DNA of 64,000 nucleotides, from assembly GCF_037975215.1 (NCBI RefSeq), contig NZ_CP150239.1:906001-970000 (forward strand). Reading direction: 5' to 3'. Made by a program: the position numbers and the translations under genes. The stretch comes from Solibacillus sp. FSL R5-0449 (GTDB taxonomy: Bacteria > Bacillota > Bacilli > Bacillales_A > Planococcaceae). Shown here piece by piece: positions 8,134 through 17,387 of the stretch (positions are counted from its first letter, which is position 1; each line of letters opens with the position of its first letter). The notes under the pieces were generated by a model that saw nothing but the letters and a program-made list of their open reading frames with translations, made no database searches and was not told the DNA's origin.

Positions 8134-10899
8134 ATGGTAGAGTATAAAGACACATTATTAATGCCGAAAACCGACTTCCCTATGCGCGGCGGTTTGCCAA
8201 CTAAAGAACCACAAGTGCAGGCACAATGGGATGAAATTGATATTAACAAATTAGTGCTGGAGCGTACGAAAGACCGTCCTCACTATTTACTGCATGATGG
8301 CCCTCCATATGCGAACGGAGACATCCATATCGGTCACGCATTGAACAAAGTTATCAAAGACATGATTAACCGCCAAAAATCGATGTCAGGTTTCCACGTG
8401 CCATATATTCCAGGCTGGGATACACACGGTTTACCAATCGAGCAGGCATTAACAAATAAAGGTGTTAAACGTAAAGAAATGTCGGTTGCAGAATTCCGTG
8501 AGCTTTGCGAAAAATACGCTTATGAACAAATCGAAAACCAAAAAAGCCAATTCCGTCGTCTAGGTGTACGCGGTGACTGGGAAAATCCGTATATCACATT
8601 AAAACCTGAATTCGAAGCACGCCAAATTGAAGTGTTCGGGAAAATGGCGGAAAAAGGCTATATTTATAAAGGCTTAAAACCGGTTTATTGGTCTCCATCT
8701 TCTGAATCTGCATTGGCAGAAGCGGAAATCGAATATAAAGATGTTGAATCGTATTCAATTTATGTAGCATTCGGCATTAAAGACAGCAAAGGCGTAGTAC
8801 CTGCCGATGCTAAATTTGTCATCTGGACAACAACGCCATGGACAATTCCGGCAAACTTAGGGATTTCGGTTAACCCTGAATTCACATATGTTGTCGTAGA
8901 AACAAACGGCAGCAAATATATTGTTGCAAAAGATTTACTGGAAAAACTATCAGCGACATTCGGCTGGGAAGATGTTCAGATCGTTCAGGAAGTACAAGGC
9001 GAACAGCTTGATATGATCGTTGCAGAACACCCAATCTACAAACGTGATTCATTAGTGATGGTTGGTGACCATGTAACTGCTGATGCCGGTACTGGTTGTG
9101 TACACACAGCACCTGGTCACGGTGAGGACGACTATCAGATCGGTAAACGCTATGGTCTGGACATTTTATCACCTGTTGATAACGGTGGCTGCTACACAAA
9201 TGAAGCACCTGGTTTTGAAGGATTATTCTATGAAAAAGCAAATCCGGTTGTCATTGAAAAATTAAAAGAAGAAAATGCTTTATTGAATGTTTCTAAATTT
9301 ACACACTCATACCCGCATGACTGGCGTACGAAAAAACCGGTAATTTACCGTGCAACACCGCAATGGTTCGCATCTGTTGAAATGTTCCGTAGTGAATTAT
9401 TAGATGCAGTAACAGCGACAGAATTTACACCAAGCTGGGGCGAAACACGTCTTTACAATATGATTCGTGACCGTGGTGACTGGGTAATTTCCCGTCAGCG
9501 TGCATGGGGTGTACCAATTCCGATTTTCTATGCGGAAGATGAAACACCGATCATCACATCAGAAACAATCGCGCATATTTCAAAATTATTCCGTGAACAC
9601 GGTTCGAATATTTGGTTCCAGCGTGAAGCAAAAGACTTGCTTCCGGAAGGCTTCACTCATGAAGGCAGCCCGAACGGCAAGTTTACAAAAGAAAACGATA
9701 TTATGGACGTATGGTTCGACTCTGGATCATCTCACCAAGGTGTATTGGCAGAACGCGGACTGAAATACCCTGCTGACCTTTATCTTGAAGGTTCTGACCA
9801 ACACCGTGGCTGGTTCAACTCATCATTAATTACATCTGTAGCAATTAATGGGCATGCACCATACAAAGGTTTATTAACACATGGTTTCGTATTGGACGGC
9901 GAAGGACGCAAAATGTCCAAATCTCTTGGTAACACGATTGATCCGATCAAAGTGATGAACCAATACGGTGCCGACATTATCCGTATGTGGGTAGCATCTG
10001 TTGACTATACAGGGGATGTTCGTATTTCAATGGATATGTTGAAGCAAGTTTCTGAAACATACCGTAAAGTGCGTAACACATTACGCTTCCTGCACGGAAA
10101 TGTGACAGACTTTAACGAAACGACTGATCGTGTCGCTTATGAAGAGTTACGCGAAATGGATCAGTATATGTACATGCGCTTACAGGATGTTGTAAAAACA
10201 ATCCGTGAAGCATATGACCGTTATGACTTCTCAACAGTTTACACAACTGTAAATAACTTCGTAGCAATCGAGCTTTCTTCATTCTACTTGGATATTGCAA
10301 AAGATGTTGTGTATATCGAAGGAACGGACAACAAAAACCGCCGTGCAATGCAAACGGTTATGTATGATACATTAATGGCATTAGTGAAATTATTAACGCC
10401 AATTATTCCACATACGACAGAAGAGTTATGGAGCTACATCGAATTTGATGGCAAGCCACAATCTGTACAATTAACAGATTTCCCAGAAGTAGTGGAACAA
10501 GCAAACTTTGCGGATCTACGTGCGAAATGGGTAAAAGTAATTGCAGTACGCAACGAAGTGTTAAAAGCATTGGAAGAAGCGCGTAATGCTAAAACAATCG
10601 GTAAATCACTGGAAGCGAAAATCTCGGTTTATGCAGACAGTGAAACAATTGAGCTTTTAAATGATGCAAACATCGATTTTGCACAGCTTTCAATCGTATC
10701 TCAATTCTTCATCGCAGGAAGTAAGGAAAATGCACCTGTAGAAGCATTAGCACTTGATAAAACAGCGTTAGTTGTTGAAAAAGCAGATGGTGAAAAATGT
10801 GAGCGTTGCTGGACAATTTCAGAAACAGTCGGCGCAAGCGAAAACCACCCAACACTATGTAAACGTTGTGCGGATGTTGTAGAAAACTATTACGTATAA
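8134..10899 (+). CDS. ileS: Isoleucyl-tRNA synthetase
   Basis: Class I aminoacyl-tRNA synthetase that charges tRNA-Ile and edits mischarged Val. The 921-residue protein has the HIGH motif HIGH at 65-68, the KMSKS motif at about 593-597, the CP1 editing domain in between, an anticodon-binding domain and a C-terminal zinc finger with Cys889/892 and Cys909/912. AGGAGG precedes ATG. Length and zinc finger match the common bacterial type. Expression is controlled by the T-box upstream. The terminator downstream separates it from azlC. Confidence 0.98.
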   Translation: MVEYKDTLLMPKTDFPMRGGLPTKEPQVQAQWDEIDINKLVLERTKDRPHYLLHDGPPYANGDIHIGHALNKVIKDMINRQKSMSGFHVPYIPGWDTHGLPIEQALTNKGVKRKEMSVAEFRELCEKYAYEQIENQKSQFRRLGVRGDWENPYITLKPEFEARQIEVFGKMAEKGYIYKGLKPVYWSPSSESALAEAEIEYKDVESYSIYVAFGIKDSKGVVPADAKFVIWTTTPWTIPANLGISVNPEFTYVVVETNGSKYIVAKDLLEKLSATFGWEDVQIVQEVQGEQLDMIVAEHPIYKRDSLVMVGDHVTADAGTGCVHTAPGHGEDDYQIGKRYGLDILSPVDNGGCYTNEAPGFEGLFYEKANPVVIEKLKEENALLNVSKFTHSYPHDWRTKKPVIYRATPQWFASVEMFRSELLDAVTATEFTPSWGETRLYNMIRDRGDWVISRQRAWGVPIPIFYAEDETPIITSETIAHISKLFREHGSNIWFQREAKDLLPEGFTHEGSPNGKFTKENDIMDVWFDSGSSHQGVLAERGLKYPADLYLEGSDQHRGWFNSSLITSVAINGHAPYKGLLTHGFVLDGEGRKMSKSLGNTIDPIKVMNQYGADIIRMWVASVDYTGDVRISMDMLKQVSETYRKVRNTLRFLHGNVTDFNETTDRVAYEELREMDQYMYMRLQDVVKTIREAYDRYDFSTVYTTVNNFVAIELSSFYLDIAKDVVYIEGTDNKNRRAMQTVMYDTLMALVKLLTPIIPHTTEELWSYIEFDGKPQSVQLTDFPEVVEQANFADLRAKWVKVIAVRNEVLKALEEARNAKTIGKSLEAKISVYADSETIELLNDANIDFAQLSIVSQFFIAGSKENAPVEALALDKTALVVEKADGEKCERCWTISETVGASENHPTLCKRCADVVENYYV

Positions 10900-10906
10900 A
10901 AACTTT

Positions 10907-10942
10907 GAACGCTGTTGCCAATTTGGCAATGGCGTTCCTTTA
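10907..10942 (+). terminator. Terminator after ileS
   Basis: GAACGC...TTGCC (10907-10920) pairs with GGCAA...GCGTTC (10925-10937), followed by CTTTAT. Strong hairpin, short T tract. Confidence 0.75.
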
Positions 10943-10991
10943 TACCTTTTTTATTTTTCCGAAAAAATAAAATATTTAGGAGTTGTACATT

Positions 10992-11708
10992 TTGGAACAA
11001 ATCGAACAAAAGCCATTGACTCCTGATACGTTTATGCAGGGGATAAAAGATTGCGTACCAACATTACTCGGGTATATTAGCATCGGTCTTGCATTTGGTG
11101 TGGTCGGAATTGCATCAGGCATATCGGTATTGGAAGTATTTTTACTGTCGGTGCTTGTATATGCCGGGTCCGCCCAGTTTATCTTTTGTGGATTGTATTT
11201 AGCAGGAGCTCCTGTAACAGCGGTCATTGTCACAATCTTTATCGTCAATTTACGGCACTTGCTCATGTCTTTGACAATTGCACCGTACTTCACCAAGTAT
11301 TCGACACTGCGTAATATCGGGTTCGGGACATTGCTGACAGATGAAACATTCGGTGTCTCTGTCGTTGCTGCCGGAAAAGAAGGGCGTCTTGGCGGAAGGT
11401 GGATGGATGGTTTAAACATAACGGCCTATACAAGCTGGATTGCCGCGTGTACAGTTGGGGGCATTATCGGGCAATGGCTGCCGGATCCGGAAAAATGGGG
11501 CCTGGATTATGCTTTAGTGGCAATGTTTGTTGCGCTGCTTGTCCTGACGCTTGCGAGCATTCCAAAAGAAAAATTAATGCATTACATAAAACTGATTGCC
11601 ATTATGGTGATCAGCATGTACGGGATGCTTTACTTCATGCCGGGGCATTTAGCTGTTCTGTTATCAACAATGGTCGTTGCGACGATTGGGGTGGTATTGG
11701 AAAAATGA
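10992..11708 (+). CDS. azlC: AzlC family branched-chain amino acid exporter, large subunit
   Basis: Membrane protein of the AzlC/YgaZ family, which exports branched-chain amino acids and analogues together with AzlD. About 238 residues with several hydrophobic helices and the family motifs GYISIGLAFGVVG (near residue 25-40) and YAGSAQFIFCG (near 60). TTG 10992 is chosen because AGGAG ends 9 nt upstream; another in-frame TTG at 10983 directly abuts that site. It overlaps azlD by 4 bp (ATGA). B. subtilis has ylyA at this place, so azlCD is an insertion relative to that order. Confidence 0.93.
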   Translation: MEQIEQKPLTPDTFMQGIKDCVPTLLGYISIGLAFGVVGIASGISVLEVFLLSVLVYAGSAQFIFCGLYLAGAPVTAVIVTIFIVNLRHLLMSLTIAPYFTKYSTLRNIGFGTLLTDETFGVSVVAAGKEGRLGGRWMDGLNITAYTSWIAACTVGGIIGQWLPDPEKWGLDYALVAMFVALLVLTLASIPKEKLMHYIKLIAIMVISMYGMLYFMPGHLAVLLSTMVVATIGVVLEK

Positions 11709-12031
11709 CAACCTCGTTAGCGATGGTATTATTAATTTTAGGATGTGCCTTAGTGACATGGATACCTAGAGTAATGCCGTTTATATTAGTGAAGAATATG
11801 AAAATGCCGAAAATCGTCCTGCGATGGCTTGCCTACATACCGGTTTGTATATTGTCCGCTCTCGTAATTGAAGGTTTCTTCGAGAAAGAAGAAGCATTCG
11901 TTACGGTTCAGTGGCTGAATGTAATTGCGTTTATTCCAACACTATTTATTGCTTTACTTACAAAAAGTTTATCAAAAACCGTAGTTGCCGGTGTCGTGAC
12001 AATGGCGGGACTGCGGTTATTATTCGGTTGA
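11705..12031 (+). CDS. azlD: AzlD family branched-chain amino acid exporter, small subunit
   Basis: A 108-residue hydrophobic protein with three or four membrane helices and the conserved TWIPRVMPF motif near residue 20. It is the partner of AzlC, and translation is probably coupled through the ATGA overlap. The nearby ileS gene makes a link to branched-chain amino acid balance plausible, but a terminator lies between them. Confidence 0.92.
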   Translation: MTTSLAMVLLILGCALVTWIPRVMPFILVKNMKMPKIVLRWLAYIPVCILSALVIEGFFEKEEAFVTVQWLNVIAFIPTLFIALLTKSLSKTVVAGVVTMAGLRLLFG

Positions 12032-12040
12032 AGGTTTAAG

Positions 12041-12078
12041 GCTTGTTTAGTTGAATGTGACTAAACAAGCTTTTTTTG
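12041..12078 (+). terminator. Terminator after azlCD
   Basis: GCTTGTTTAG (12041-12050) pairs with CTAAACAAGC (12061-12070), followed by seven T. Perfect 10-bp stem. Confidence 0.9.
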
Positions 12079-12140
12079 TAGAACTTTTCGAGTAATGAAG
12101 AGTGTTTTATTTTCCTTTCTTGTCACTTTTCGCGTATTAA

Positions 12141-12173
12141 AAATATCAGATGGTCTGATATTTATGTTAAAAT
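12141..12173 (+). promoter_or_regulatory. Perfect inverted repeat (candidate operator) over the lspA promoter
   Basis: AAATATCAGA (12141-12150), TGG, TCTGATATTT (12154-12163) is a perfect 10-bp inverted repeat. It is immediately followed by an extended -10 TGTTAAAAT (TG 12165-12166, TAAAAT 12168-12173). A dimeric repressor bound here would cover the promoter of lspA-rluD. No repressor gene lies beside it and I do not recognise the motif. Confidence 0.6.
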
Positions 12174-12205
12174 AGGTAAGATATATCGTAAACGGAGGAT
12201 CTGCT

Positions 12206-12682
12206 GTGTATAAATATTACGGAATCGCAATAATTGCAGTCATTTTGGATCAATGGACAAAGTGGCTCATTGTTAAAAATATGGAATTAGGGGAACGCAT
12301 CAGTGTTTGGGATCCTTGGTTTGGCATCTTATCGCATCGTAATCGTGGTGCGGCATGGGGCATGCTGGAAGGACAAATGTGGTTGTTCTCACTCGTAACA
12401 GTTGCTGTCATTATCGCAATTATTTATTTTAATCATACAGAAGCAAAGGGTAAGCCACTATTTCATGTAAGTTTAATGTTGTTATTAGGTGGTGCGGTCG
12501 GTAACTTTATTGACCGTTTATTCCGAGGAGAAGTAGTTGATTTTGTCGATGTTTTTATACCGGTAATCAACTATCATTTCCCGATCTTTAATATTGCAGA
12601 CGCAGCTTTAACAATTGCTGTTGTAATGCTTTTCATTACGATCATACTAGAAGAAAAAAAGGATAAGAAAAAGGTGAAATAA
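12206..12682 (+). CDS. lspA: Lipoprotein signal peptidase (signal peptidase II)
   Basis: Membrane aspartic protease that cleaves the signal peptide of prolipoproteins after lipidation. The 158-residue protein has four hydrophobic helices, the conserved [10 protein letters not shown] loop (about 43-52), and the catalytic aspartates D103 in VGNFIDR and D132 in FNIADAAL. Start is GTG 12206, 6 nt after GGAGGA. It overlaps rluD by 1 bp. The OppA lipoprotein in this window would be one of its substrates. Confidence 0.97.
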   Translation: MYKYYGIAIIAVILDQWTKWLIVKNMELGERISVWDPWFGILSHRNRGAAWGMLEGQMWLFSLVTVAVIIAIIYFNHTEAKGKPLFHVSLMLLLGGAVGNFIDRLFRGEVVDFVDVFIPVINYHFPIFNIADAALTIAVVMLFITIILEEKKDKKKVK

Positions 12683-13584
12683 TGACAGTAGTCACATTAA
12701 CAATAGAAGAATTTGCAGGAGAACGTATCGATAAGGCACTTTCACAAATGGAAGAATCTTGGTCACGTTCGCAAATTGGTAACTGGCTGGATGAAGAGCG
12801 TATTTTAGTGAACGGTGCAGCCGTAAAAGCAAAATATAAAGTAAAACAAGGGGACGTTATTGAAGTAACGGTTCCTGAAGTGGAAGATTTGGAAATCGTT
12901 CCAGAAGATTTAAATTTGGAAATCGTTTATGAAGATGCCGACGTATTAGTCGTGAATAAACCGCGTGGAATGGTCGTTCACCCGGCTCCAGGCCATACTT
13001 CAGGCACATTAGTAAATGGTTTAATGCATCACTGCAAAGACTTATCAGGCATTAACGGTGTAGCACGTCCAGGGATTGTACACCGTATTGATAAAGATAC
13101 GTCCGGTTTATTAATGGTAGCAAAAAATGATGTTGCCCATGAAAGTCTTGTTAATCAGCTTGTTGAGAAGTCGGTAACACGTAAGTATACGGCTTTAGTA
13201 CATGGTCATATTGCGCATGAAAAAGGCACAATTGATGCACCGATCGGCCGTGACCAGAAAGACCGTCAAAAGCAGGCCGTTGTCGATAAAGGCAAGCATG
13301 CGGTTACACATTTCCAAGTAATCGAGCGTTTTGGTGACTTTACTTTAGTGGAGTGCCGTCTTGAAACAGGCCGTACCCACCAAATTCGTGTGCACATGAA
13401 CTATATTGGTTTCCCATTGGCAGGCGATCCGAAATATGGTCCAAGAAAAACAATCGATTTCGGCGGACAAGTTTTACATGCAGGTGTTTTAGGCTTTATC
13501 CACCCTGTAACGAAAAAATATTTAGAGTTTGAATCACCACTACCGGAAGATTTCAAACAGTTATTAGAAGAATTACGCGGGTAA
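12682..13584 (+). CDS. rluD: RluD-family ribosomal large subunit pseudouridine synthase (YlyB)
   Basis: Converts specific uridines of 23S rRNA to pseudouridine. The 300-residue protein has an N-terminal S4 RNA-binding domain (about 12-75) and a catalytic domain with the motif HRIDKDTSGLLMVAKN, catalytic Asp near residue 137. The C-terminal GRTHQIRVHM motif is also present. Start ATG overlaps the lspA stop codon. In B. subtilis the homologue ylyB lies between lspA and pyrR. RluA/C/D subfamily assignment is by similarity, so the exact target uridines are not certain. Confidence 0.94.
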   Translation: MTVVTLTIEEFAGERIDKALSQMEESWSRSQIGNWLDEERILVNGAAVKAKYKVKQGDVIEVTVPEVEDLEIVPEDLNLEIVYEDADVLVVNKPRGMVVHPAPGHTSGTLVNGLMHHCKDLSGINGVARPGIVHRIDKDTSGLLMVAKNDVAHESLVNQLVEKSVTRKYTALVHGHIAHEKGTIDAPIGRDQKDRQKQAVVDKGKHAVTHFQVIERFGDFTLVECRLETGRTHQIRVHMNYIGFPLAGDPKYGPRKTIDFGGQVLHAGVLGFIHPVTKKYLEFESPLPEDFKQLLEELRG

Positions 13585-13593
13585 TCGCGAATG

Positions 13594-13622
13594 GCCGTCA
13601 CCTTTTTGGGGGCGGTTTTTTG
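13594..13622 (+). terminator. Terminator after rluD
   Basis: GCCGTCACC pairs with GGGGGCGGT (one mismatch, one G-T pair) around a TTTTT loop and is followed by six T. Confidence 0.7.
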
Positions 13623-13661
13623 TTTCAGGAGTTTAGGGCATTCAGGTTACTTGGAGTGATT

Positions 13662-13990
13662 TTATTAGAACATTTGAAGGGGATATTAGAAGAAGTTGCG
13701 GGGATATTAGAAGTTTTGGAGCTTTTATTAGAAAACGGGTGGAAATGGTTTCGGTTAGTGATGAATTTTCTGACTGGAGAGGTGTTCTGACAGCTTGACA
13801 ATAATTTTATTAGAACATTTGAGTGGGATATTAGAAAAAGTTGCGGGGATATTAGCACATTGGGAAGCTTTATTAGAAGATCACGAATACTTATTTGAAC
13901 AATCGGCCATTATATTAGAAGATCAAACTTTTGTTAGAAGATTTCGGAATATATTAGAACATTCAGCACACTTATTAGAAAATTCCCACC
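13662..13990. repeat. 21-bp periodic array of WTATTAGAA motifs (two blocks)
   Basis: The 9-mer WTATTAGAA, or a one-base variant, begins at 13662, 13683, 13704 and 13725 (block 1). In block 2 it begins at 13807, 13828, 13849, 13870, 13891, 13912, 13931, 13951 and 13972. The step is exactly 21 bp except 19 and 20 around 13931. Each unit is the 9-mer plus about 12 variable bases. The first three units of block 2 are a near copy of those of block 1, 145 bp away. Two forward frames stay open because the period is 7 codons (L/I-L-E every seven residues), but no start codon with a ribosome site was found. Function unknown. Confidence 0.85.
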
Positions 13991-14062
13991 ATGCTCACAA
14001 TCGAAATAAAATTCAAACTATTCAAACATCAATTTTCAGTTGTCTGACCTTCACTAAGTCAG

Positions 14063-14091
14063 TTGACTTATAAAATAATCAAGCCTATACT
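14063..14091 (+). promoter_or_regulatory. Promoter of the pyr operon
   Basis: TTGACT (14063-14068), a 17-bp spacer and TATACT (14086-14091): a strong sigma-A promoter. The predicted start near 14098 places a leader of about 260 nt before pyrR. Confidence 0.85.
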
Positions 14092-14098
14092 GACAACA

Positions 14099-14137
14099 GT
14101 GAGCTACAGAACTTGACGAGAGCAAGCAGGTAGTCAC
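14099..14137 (+). other. Hairpin at the 5' end of the pyr leader
   Basis: GTGA-CTAC (14099-14107, one bulged G) pairs with GTAGTCAC (14130-14137). Inside it CTTG pairs with CAAG (about 14112-14125). It begins at the predicted transcript start and is separate from the PyrR attenuator. It may protect the 5' end. Confidence 0.45.
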
Positions 14138-14178
14138 AGCAAAACAAATCAATCTGAATATTGTTCACCTTTAATGGC

Positions 14179-14300
14179 AGTCCAGAGAGGCTGAGAAGGG
14201 ATAATGTGAAGCAACGGAATTTTTGTGCGCAAAAATACCCGTGTGCAGTTTTTCAACATGACTTTTCAAACCCTCTAGAACTTTCTAGAGGGTTTTTTGT
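14179..14300 (+). promoter_or_regulatory. PyrR-dependent attenuator upstream of pyrR
   Basis: The PyrR-binding loop AGTCCAGAGAGGCT is at 14179-14192. The terminator hairpin ACCCTCTAGAA/TTCTAGAGGGT-like with a T run lies at about 14269-14300. In the known mechanism PyrR with UMP binds the loop, stabilises the anti-antiterminator and so favours termination when pyrimidines are plentiful. Confidence 0.93.
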
Positions 14301-14316
14301 TTGAAACTTACATTGA

Positions 14317-14901
<585 letters not shown>

Positions 14902-14923
14902 GTGAACACAGGGAGAGAACATC

Positions 14924-16222
14924 ATGACGAAAGCAGTATTGGATATTCATGAAAAACCTACAGCAGGGCAGCTGATTACATTTAGTTTCCAGCATATGTT
15001 TGCCATGTTCGGATCAACAATTTTAGTACCAAAATTAGTCGGGCTGAGCCCAGCGATAGCACTTTTAACAAGCGGAATCGCCACAATCATCTTTTTGTTC
15101 ATTACACAGTTTAAAGTACCGGCTTACTTAGGTTCATCGTTCGCCTTCATCTCTCCTATTATCTTAGTAGCAGGAATGACGGAAGCAGGAGTTTCCATCA
15201 ACCCGGGAAATGCAATGATCGGGGCAATGATGGTCGGGGTTGTATACGCAATCGTAGCATTATTAATTTGGAAAACAGGCTACAAATGGCTGATGAATAT
15301 TTTACCGCCAATCGTTGTTGCACCGGTAATCATCGTAATCGGATTAGGCTTGTCAGGCACGGCAGTAGATATGGCGATGAATGTGAACGGGGAATATAGC
15401 GGCCTTCATTTCTCGGCAGCATTAGTAACATTAGCGACGGCGATTATTTTCACTGTATTCTTTAAAAACATTTTAAGTGCAATGCCGATTCTTATGGGAA
15501 TTGTAGTCGGCTATATATATTCAGTCATCGTCGGAATCGTTGACTTCACGGCAGTAAAAAATGCGAAGTTCTTCGCTTTGCCGGACTTCTTAATCCCTGG
15601 TGTAGATTATGAGTTCCAACTTACTGGAGCTATCTTTATCGGGATGGTGCCGATCGTCATTGTGACGATTTCAGAACATATCGGTCACCAGCTAGTGTTA
15701 GGAAAAGTTGTAAACCGCAACTATATTAAAGATCCGGGCTTACATCGTTCGCTGTTAGGTGATGGTCTTGGAACATTTGCTTCAGCACTGATCGGTGGTC
15801 CGCCAAAAACTACATATGGCGAAAACATCGGGGTTCTAGCAATCACACGTGTATATTCAGTGTATGTAATCATGGGAGCAGCAGTCGTTGCCATCATCGT
15901 ATCGTTTTCAGGTCAGCTGATGGCACTGATTGAAACGATTCCGACAGCGGTACTTGGCGGTATTTCAATCCTGTTATTCGGGATTATCGCAGCAAGCGGT
16001 TTACGTATGTTAGTGGAAAGTAAAGTGGACTTCGGAAATAACCGGAACATGGTTATTGCATCTGTCATACTGGTAGTCGGAATCGGCGGAGCAGCAATGC
16101 GCTTTACAGAAAGCTTTGCGATTGAAGGCATGGCATTAGCATCGATTATCGGTGTCATCTTGAACCTTGTATTGCCGGGCCGTGAAGTAACAGAAAAAGA
16201 TATTTACGAAACAGAAGAATAA
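14924..16222 (+). CDS. pyrP: Uracil permease
   Basis: Uracil:proton symporter of the nucleobase-ascorbate transporter (NCS2/UraA) family. The 432-residue membrane protein has about 14 hydrophobic segments. Family motifs include FQHMFAMFGSTILVP near the N-terminus and the substrate-site stretches VTISEHIGHQLVLG and ALIGGPPKTTYGENIG. RBS GGGAGAG precedes ATG. It lies 22 bp after pyrR with no room for the inter-cistronic attenuator known at this place in B. subtilis. Confidence 0.96.
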   Translation: MTKAVLDIHEKPTAGQLITFSFQHMFAMFGSTILVPKLVGLSPAIALLTSGIATIIFLFITQFKVPAYLGSSFAFISPIILVAGMTEAGVSINPGNAMIGAMMVGVVYAIVALLIWKTGYKWLMNILPPIVVAPVIIVIGLGLSGTAVDMAMNVNGEYSGLHFSAALVTLATAIIFTVFFKNILSAMPILMGIVVGYIYSVIVGIVDFTAVKNAKFFALPDFLIPGVDYEFQLTGAIFIGMVPIVIVTISEHIGHQLVLGKVVNRNYIKDPGLHRSLLGDGLGTFASALIGGPPKTTYGENIGVLAITRVYSVYVIMGAAVVAIIVSFSGQLMALIETIPTAVLGGISILLFGIIAASGLRMLVESKVDFGNNRNMVIASVILVVGIGGAAMRFTESFAIEGMALASIIGVILNLVLPGREVTEKDIYETEE

Positions 16223-16241
16223 AATAATACCTTTTAAAGAT

Positions 16242-16356
16242 TGTCCAGAGAGGCAAGGAAGGGTATGACATGCATAAAAGGATCACCGAAAAGGATGATG
16301 CCTTACCTTGTCACACCCTCCAAGCCTCGCTAATGATCATAGCGAGGCTTATTTAT
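16242..16356 (+). promoter_or_regulatory. Second PyrR attenuator, between pyrP and pyrB
   Basis: TGTCCAGAGAGGCA at 16242-16255 is the PyrR-binding loop. AAGCCTCGCTA (16322 onward) pairs with TAGCGAGGCTT (to 16350) as the terminator, followed by ATTTAT. A longer competing pairing of AAGGAAGGGT with ACACCCTCC-type sequence fits the antiterminator arrangement. Confidence 0.88.
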
Positions 16357-16469
16357 GACGAGATATTGTATATTTAAACAAAAAGTAGATTAAATATTCA
16401 TAATGTAATAAAATAATATCAAGCTAGCATTTGCGCCGGGGCGTAATTGACATAAGCGGAGGTACTCAC

Positions 16470-17387
16470 ATGAAAAACTTATTATCGATGGAACATTTGT
16501 CAAATGAAGAAATAATGATGATTTTAAATCGAGCACAGCATTTCGAAGATGGAGAAAAACCTGTGTTACCACGTGACTTTCATGTAGCAAACCTTTTCTT
16601 TGAGCCAAGTACACGTACAAAAACGAGCTTTGAAATGGCGGAGCGTCGACTAGGGTGTACAGTAATTCCGTTTGATGCTGAATTCTCCAGCACAACAAAA
16701 GGAGAAACACTGTACGACACAGTCAAAACATTGGAAATGATCGGCATTGATGCGGTCGTAATTCGGGATAAGGAAGATGAATATTATAACGAGCTTTTAG
16801 AAGGAATCGGGTGTGCAGTCATCAATGCAGGAGACGGCGCTGGCCAGCATCCTTCACAGTCATTGCTGGATTTATATACGATCCAGAAAGAGTTCGGGCG
16901 ATTTGAAGATTTGAATATTACAATCGTCGGAGATATTTCACATAGCCGTGTCGCAAAATCAAATGCGACAGCACTTACTCGTTTAGGGGCGAATGTCCGA
17001 TTCCTTTGTCCGCCGGCATGGGCAGGAAATTTTGAAGCGGCACATAGCTGGGATGAAGTACTTGAAGACAGCGATGTCATCATGCTGCTGCGCATCCAGC
17101 ATGAACGTCATTCCGTAAGCAAGAACTTTTCAAAAGAAAGCTACCATGCAGAATACGGCTTAACAATTGAACGTGAACAGCGGATGAAAGAGCGAGCTAT
17201 CATTATGCACCCGGCACCGGTGAACCGTGATGTGGAAATTGCGGATGCCCTTGTTGAATGCAGTCGTTCCCGCATTTTTGAACAAGTGCGAAACGGTGTA
17301 TTTACTCGAATGGCCATTTTAGAAACGATTTTGAAAGGAAGAGATCAATATGACAACAGTTATACAAAATGTGAAACTACTCAATAA
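16470..17387 (+). CDS. pyrB: Aspartate carbamoyltransferase catalytic subunit
   Basis: Condenses carbamoyl phosphate and aspartate to carbamoyl-aspartate, the committed pyrimidine step. The 305-residue protein has the carbamoyl-phosphate motif [13 protein letters not shown] (43-55) and [14 protein letters not shown] 16470 is used because GGAGG lies 7 nt upstream; an upstream in-frame start at 16431 has none. Its 3' end overlaps pyrC by 38 bp. No regulatory subunit gene is present, as usual in Bacillales. Confidence 0.97.
   Translation: MKNLLSMEHLSNEEIMMILNRAQHFEDGEKPVLPRDFHVANLFFEPSTRTKTSFEMAERRLGCTVIPFDAEFSSTTKGETLYDTVKTLEMIGIDAVVIRDKEDEYYNELLEGIGCAVINAGDGAGQHPSQSLLDLYTIQKEFGRFEDLNITIVGDISHSRVAKSNATALTRLGANVRFLCPPAWAGNFEAAHSWDEVLEDSDVIMLLRIQHERHSVSKNFSKESYHAEYGLTIEREQRMKERAIIMHPAPVNRDVEIADALVECSRSRIFEQVRNGVFTRMAILETILKGRDQYDNSYTKCETTQ

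Noticed and set aside
11399-11704. Long N-terminal extension in the azlD frame
   Set aside because: The frame is open upstream through azlC, but homology to AzlD starts at ATG 11705, which overlaps the azlC stop.
13625-13858. 77-residue minus-strand frame over the array
   Set aside because: No ribosome site and no recognisable protein; the repeat keeps this frame open.
13662-13990. CRISPR-like array
   Set aside because: The conserved part is only 9 bp and the spacers about 12 bp. There are no cas genes, and the period is far below that of CRISPR.
13795-14073. 92-residue Leu/Glu-rich reading frame over the 21-bp array
   Set aside because: It starts only with TTG, has no ribosome site and is open because the repeat period is 7 codons. 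The first block gives a similar peptide but in a separate frame that stops. I treat both as by-products of the array.
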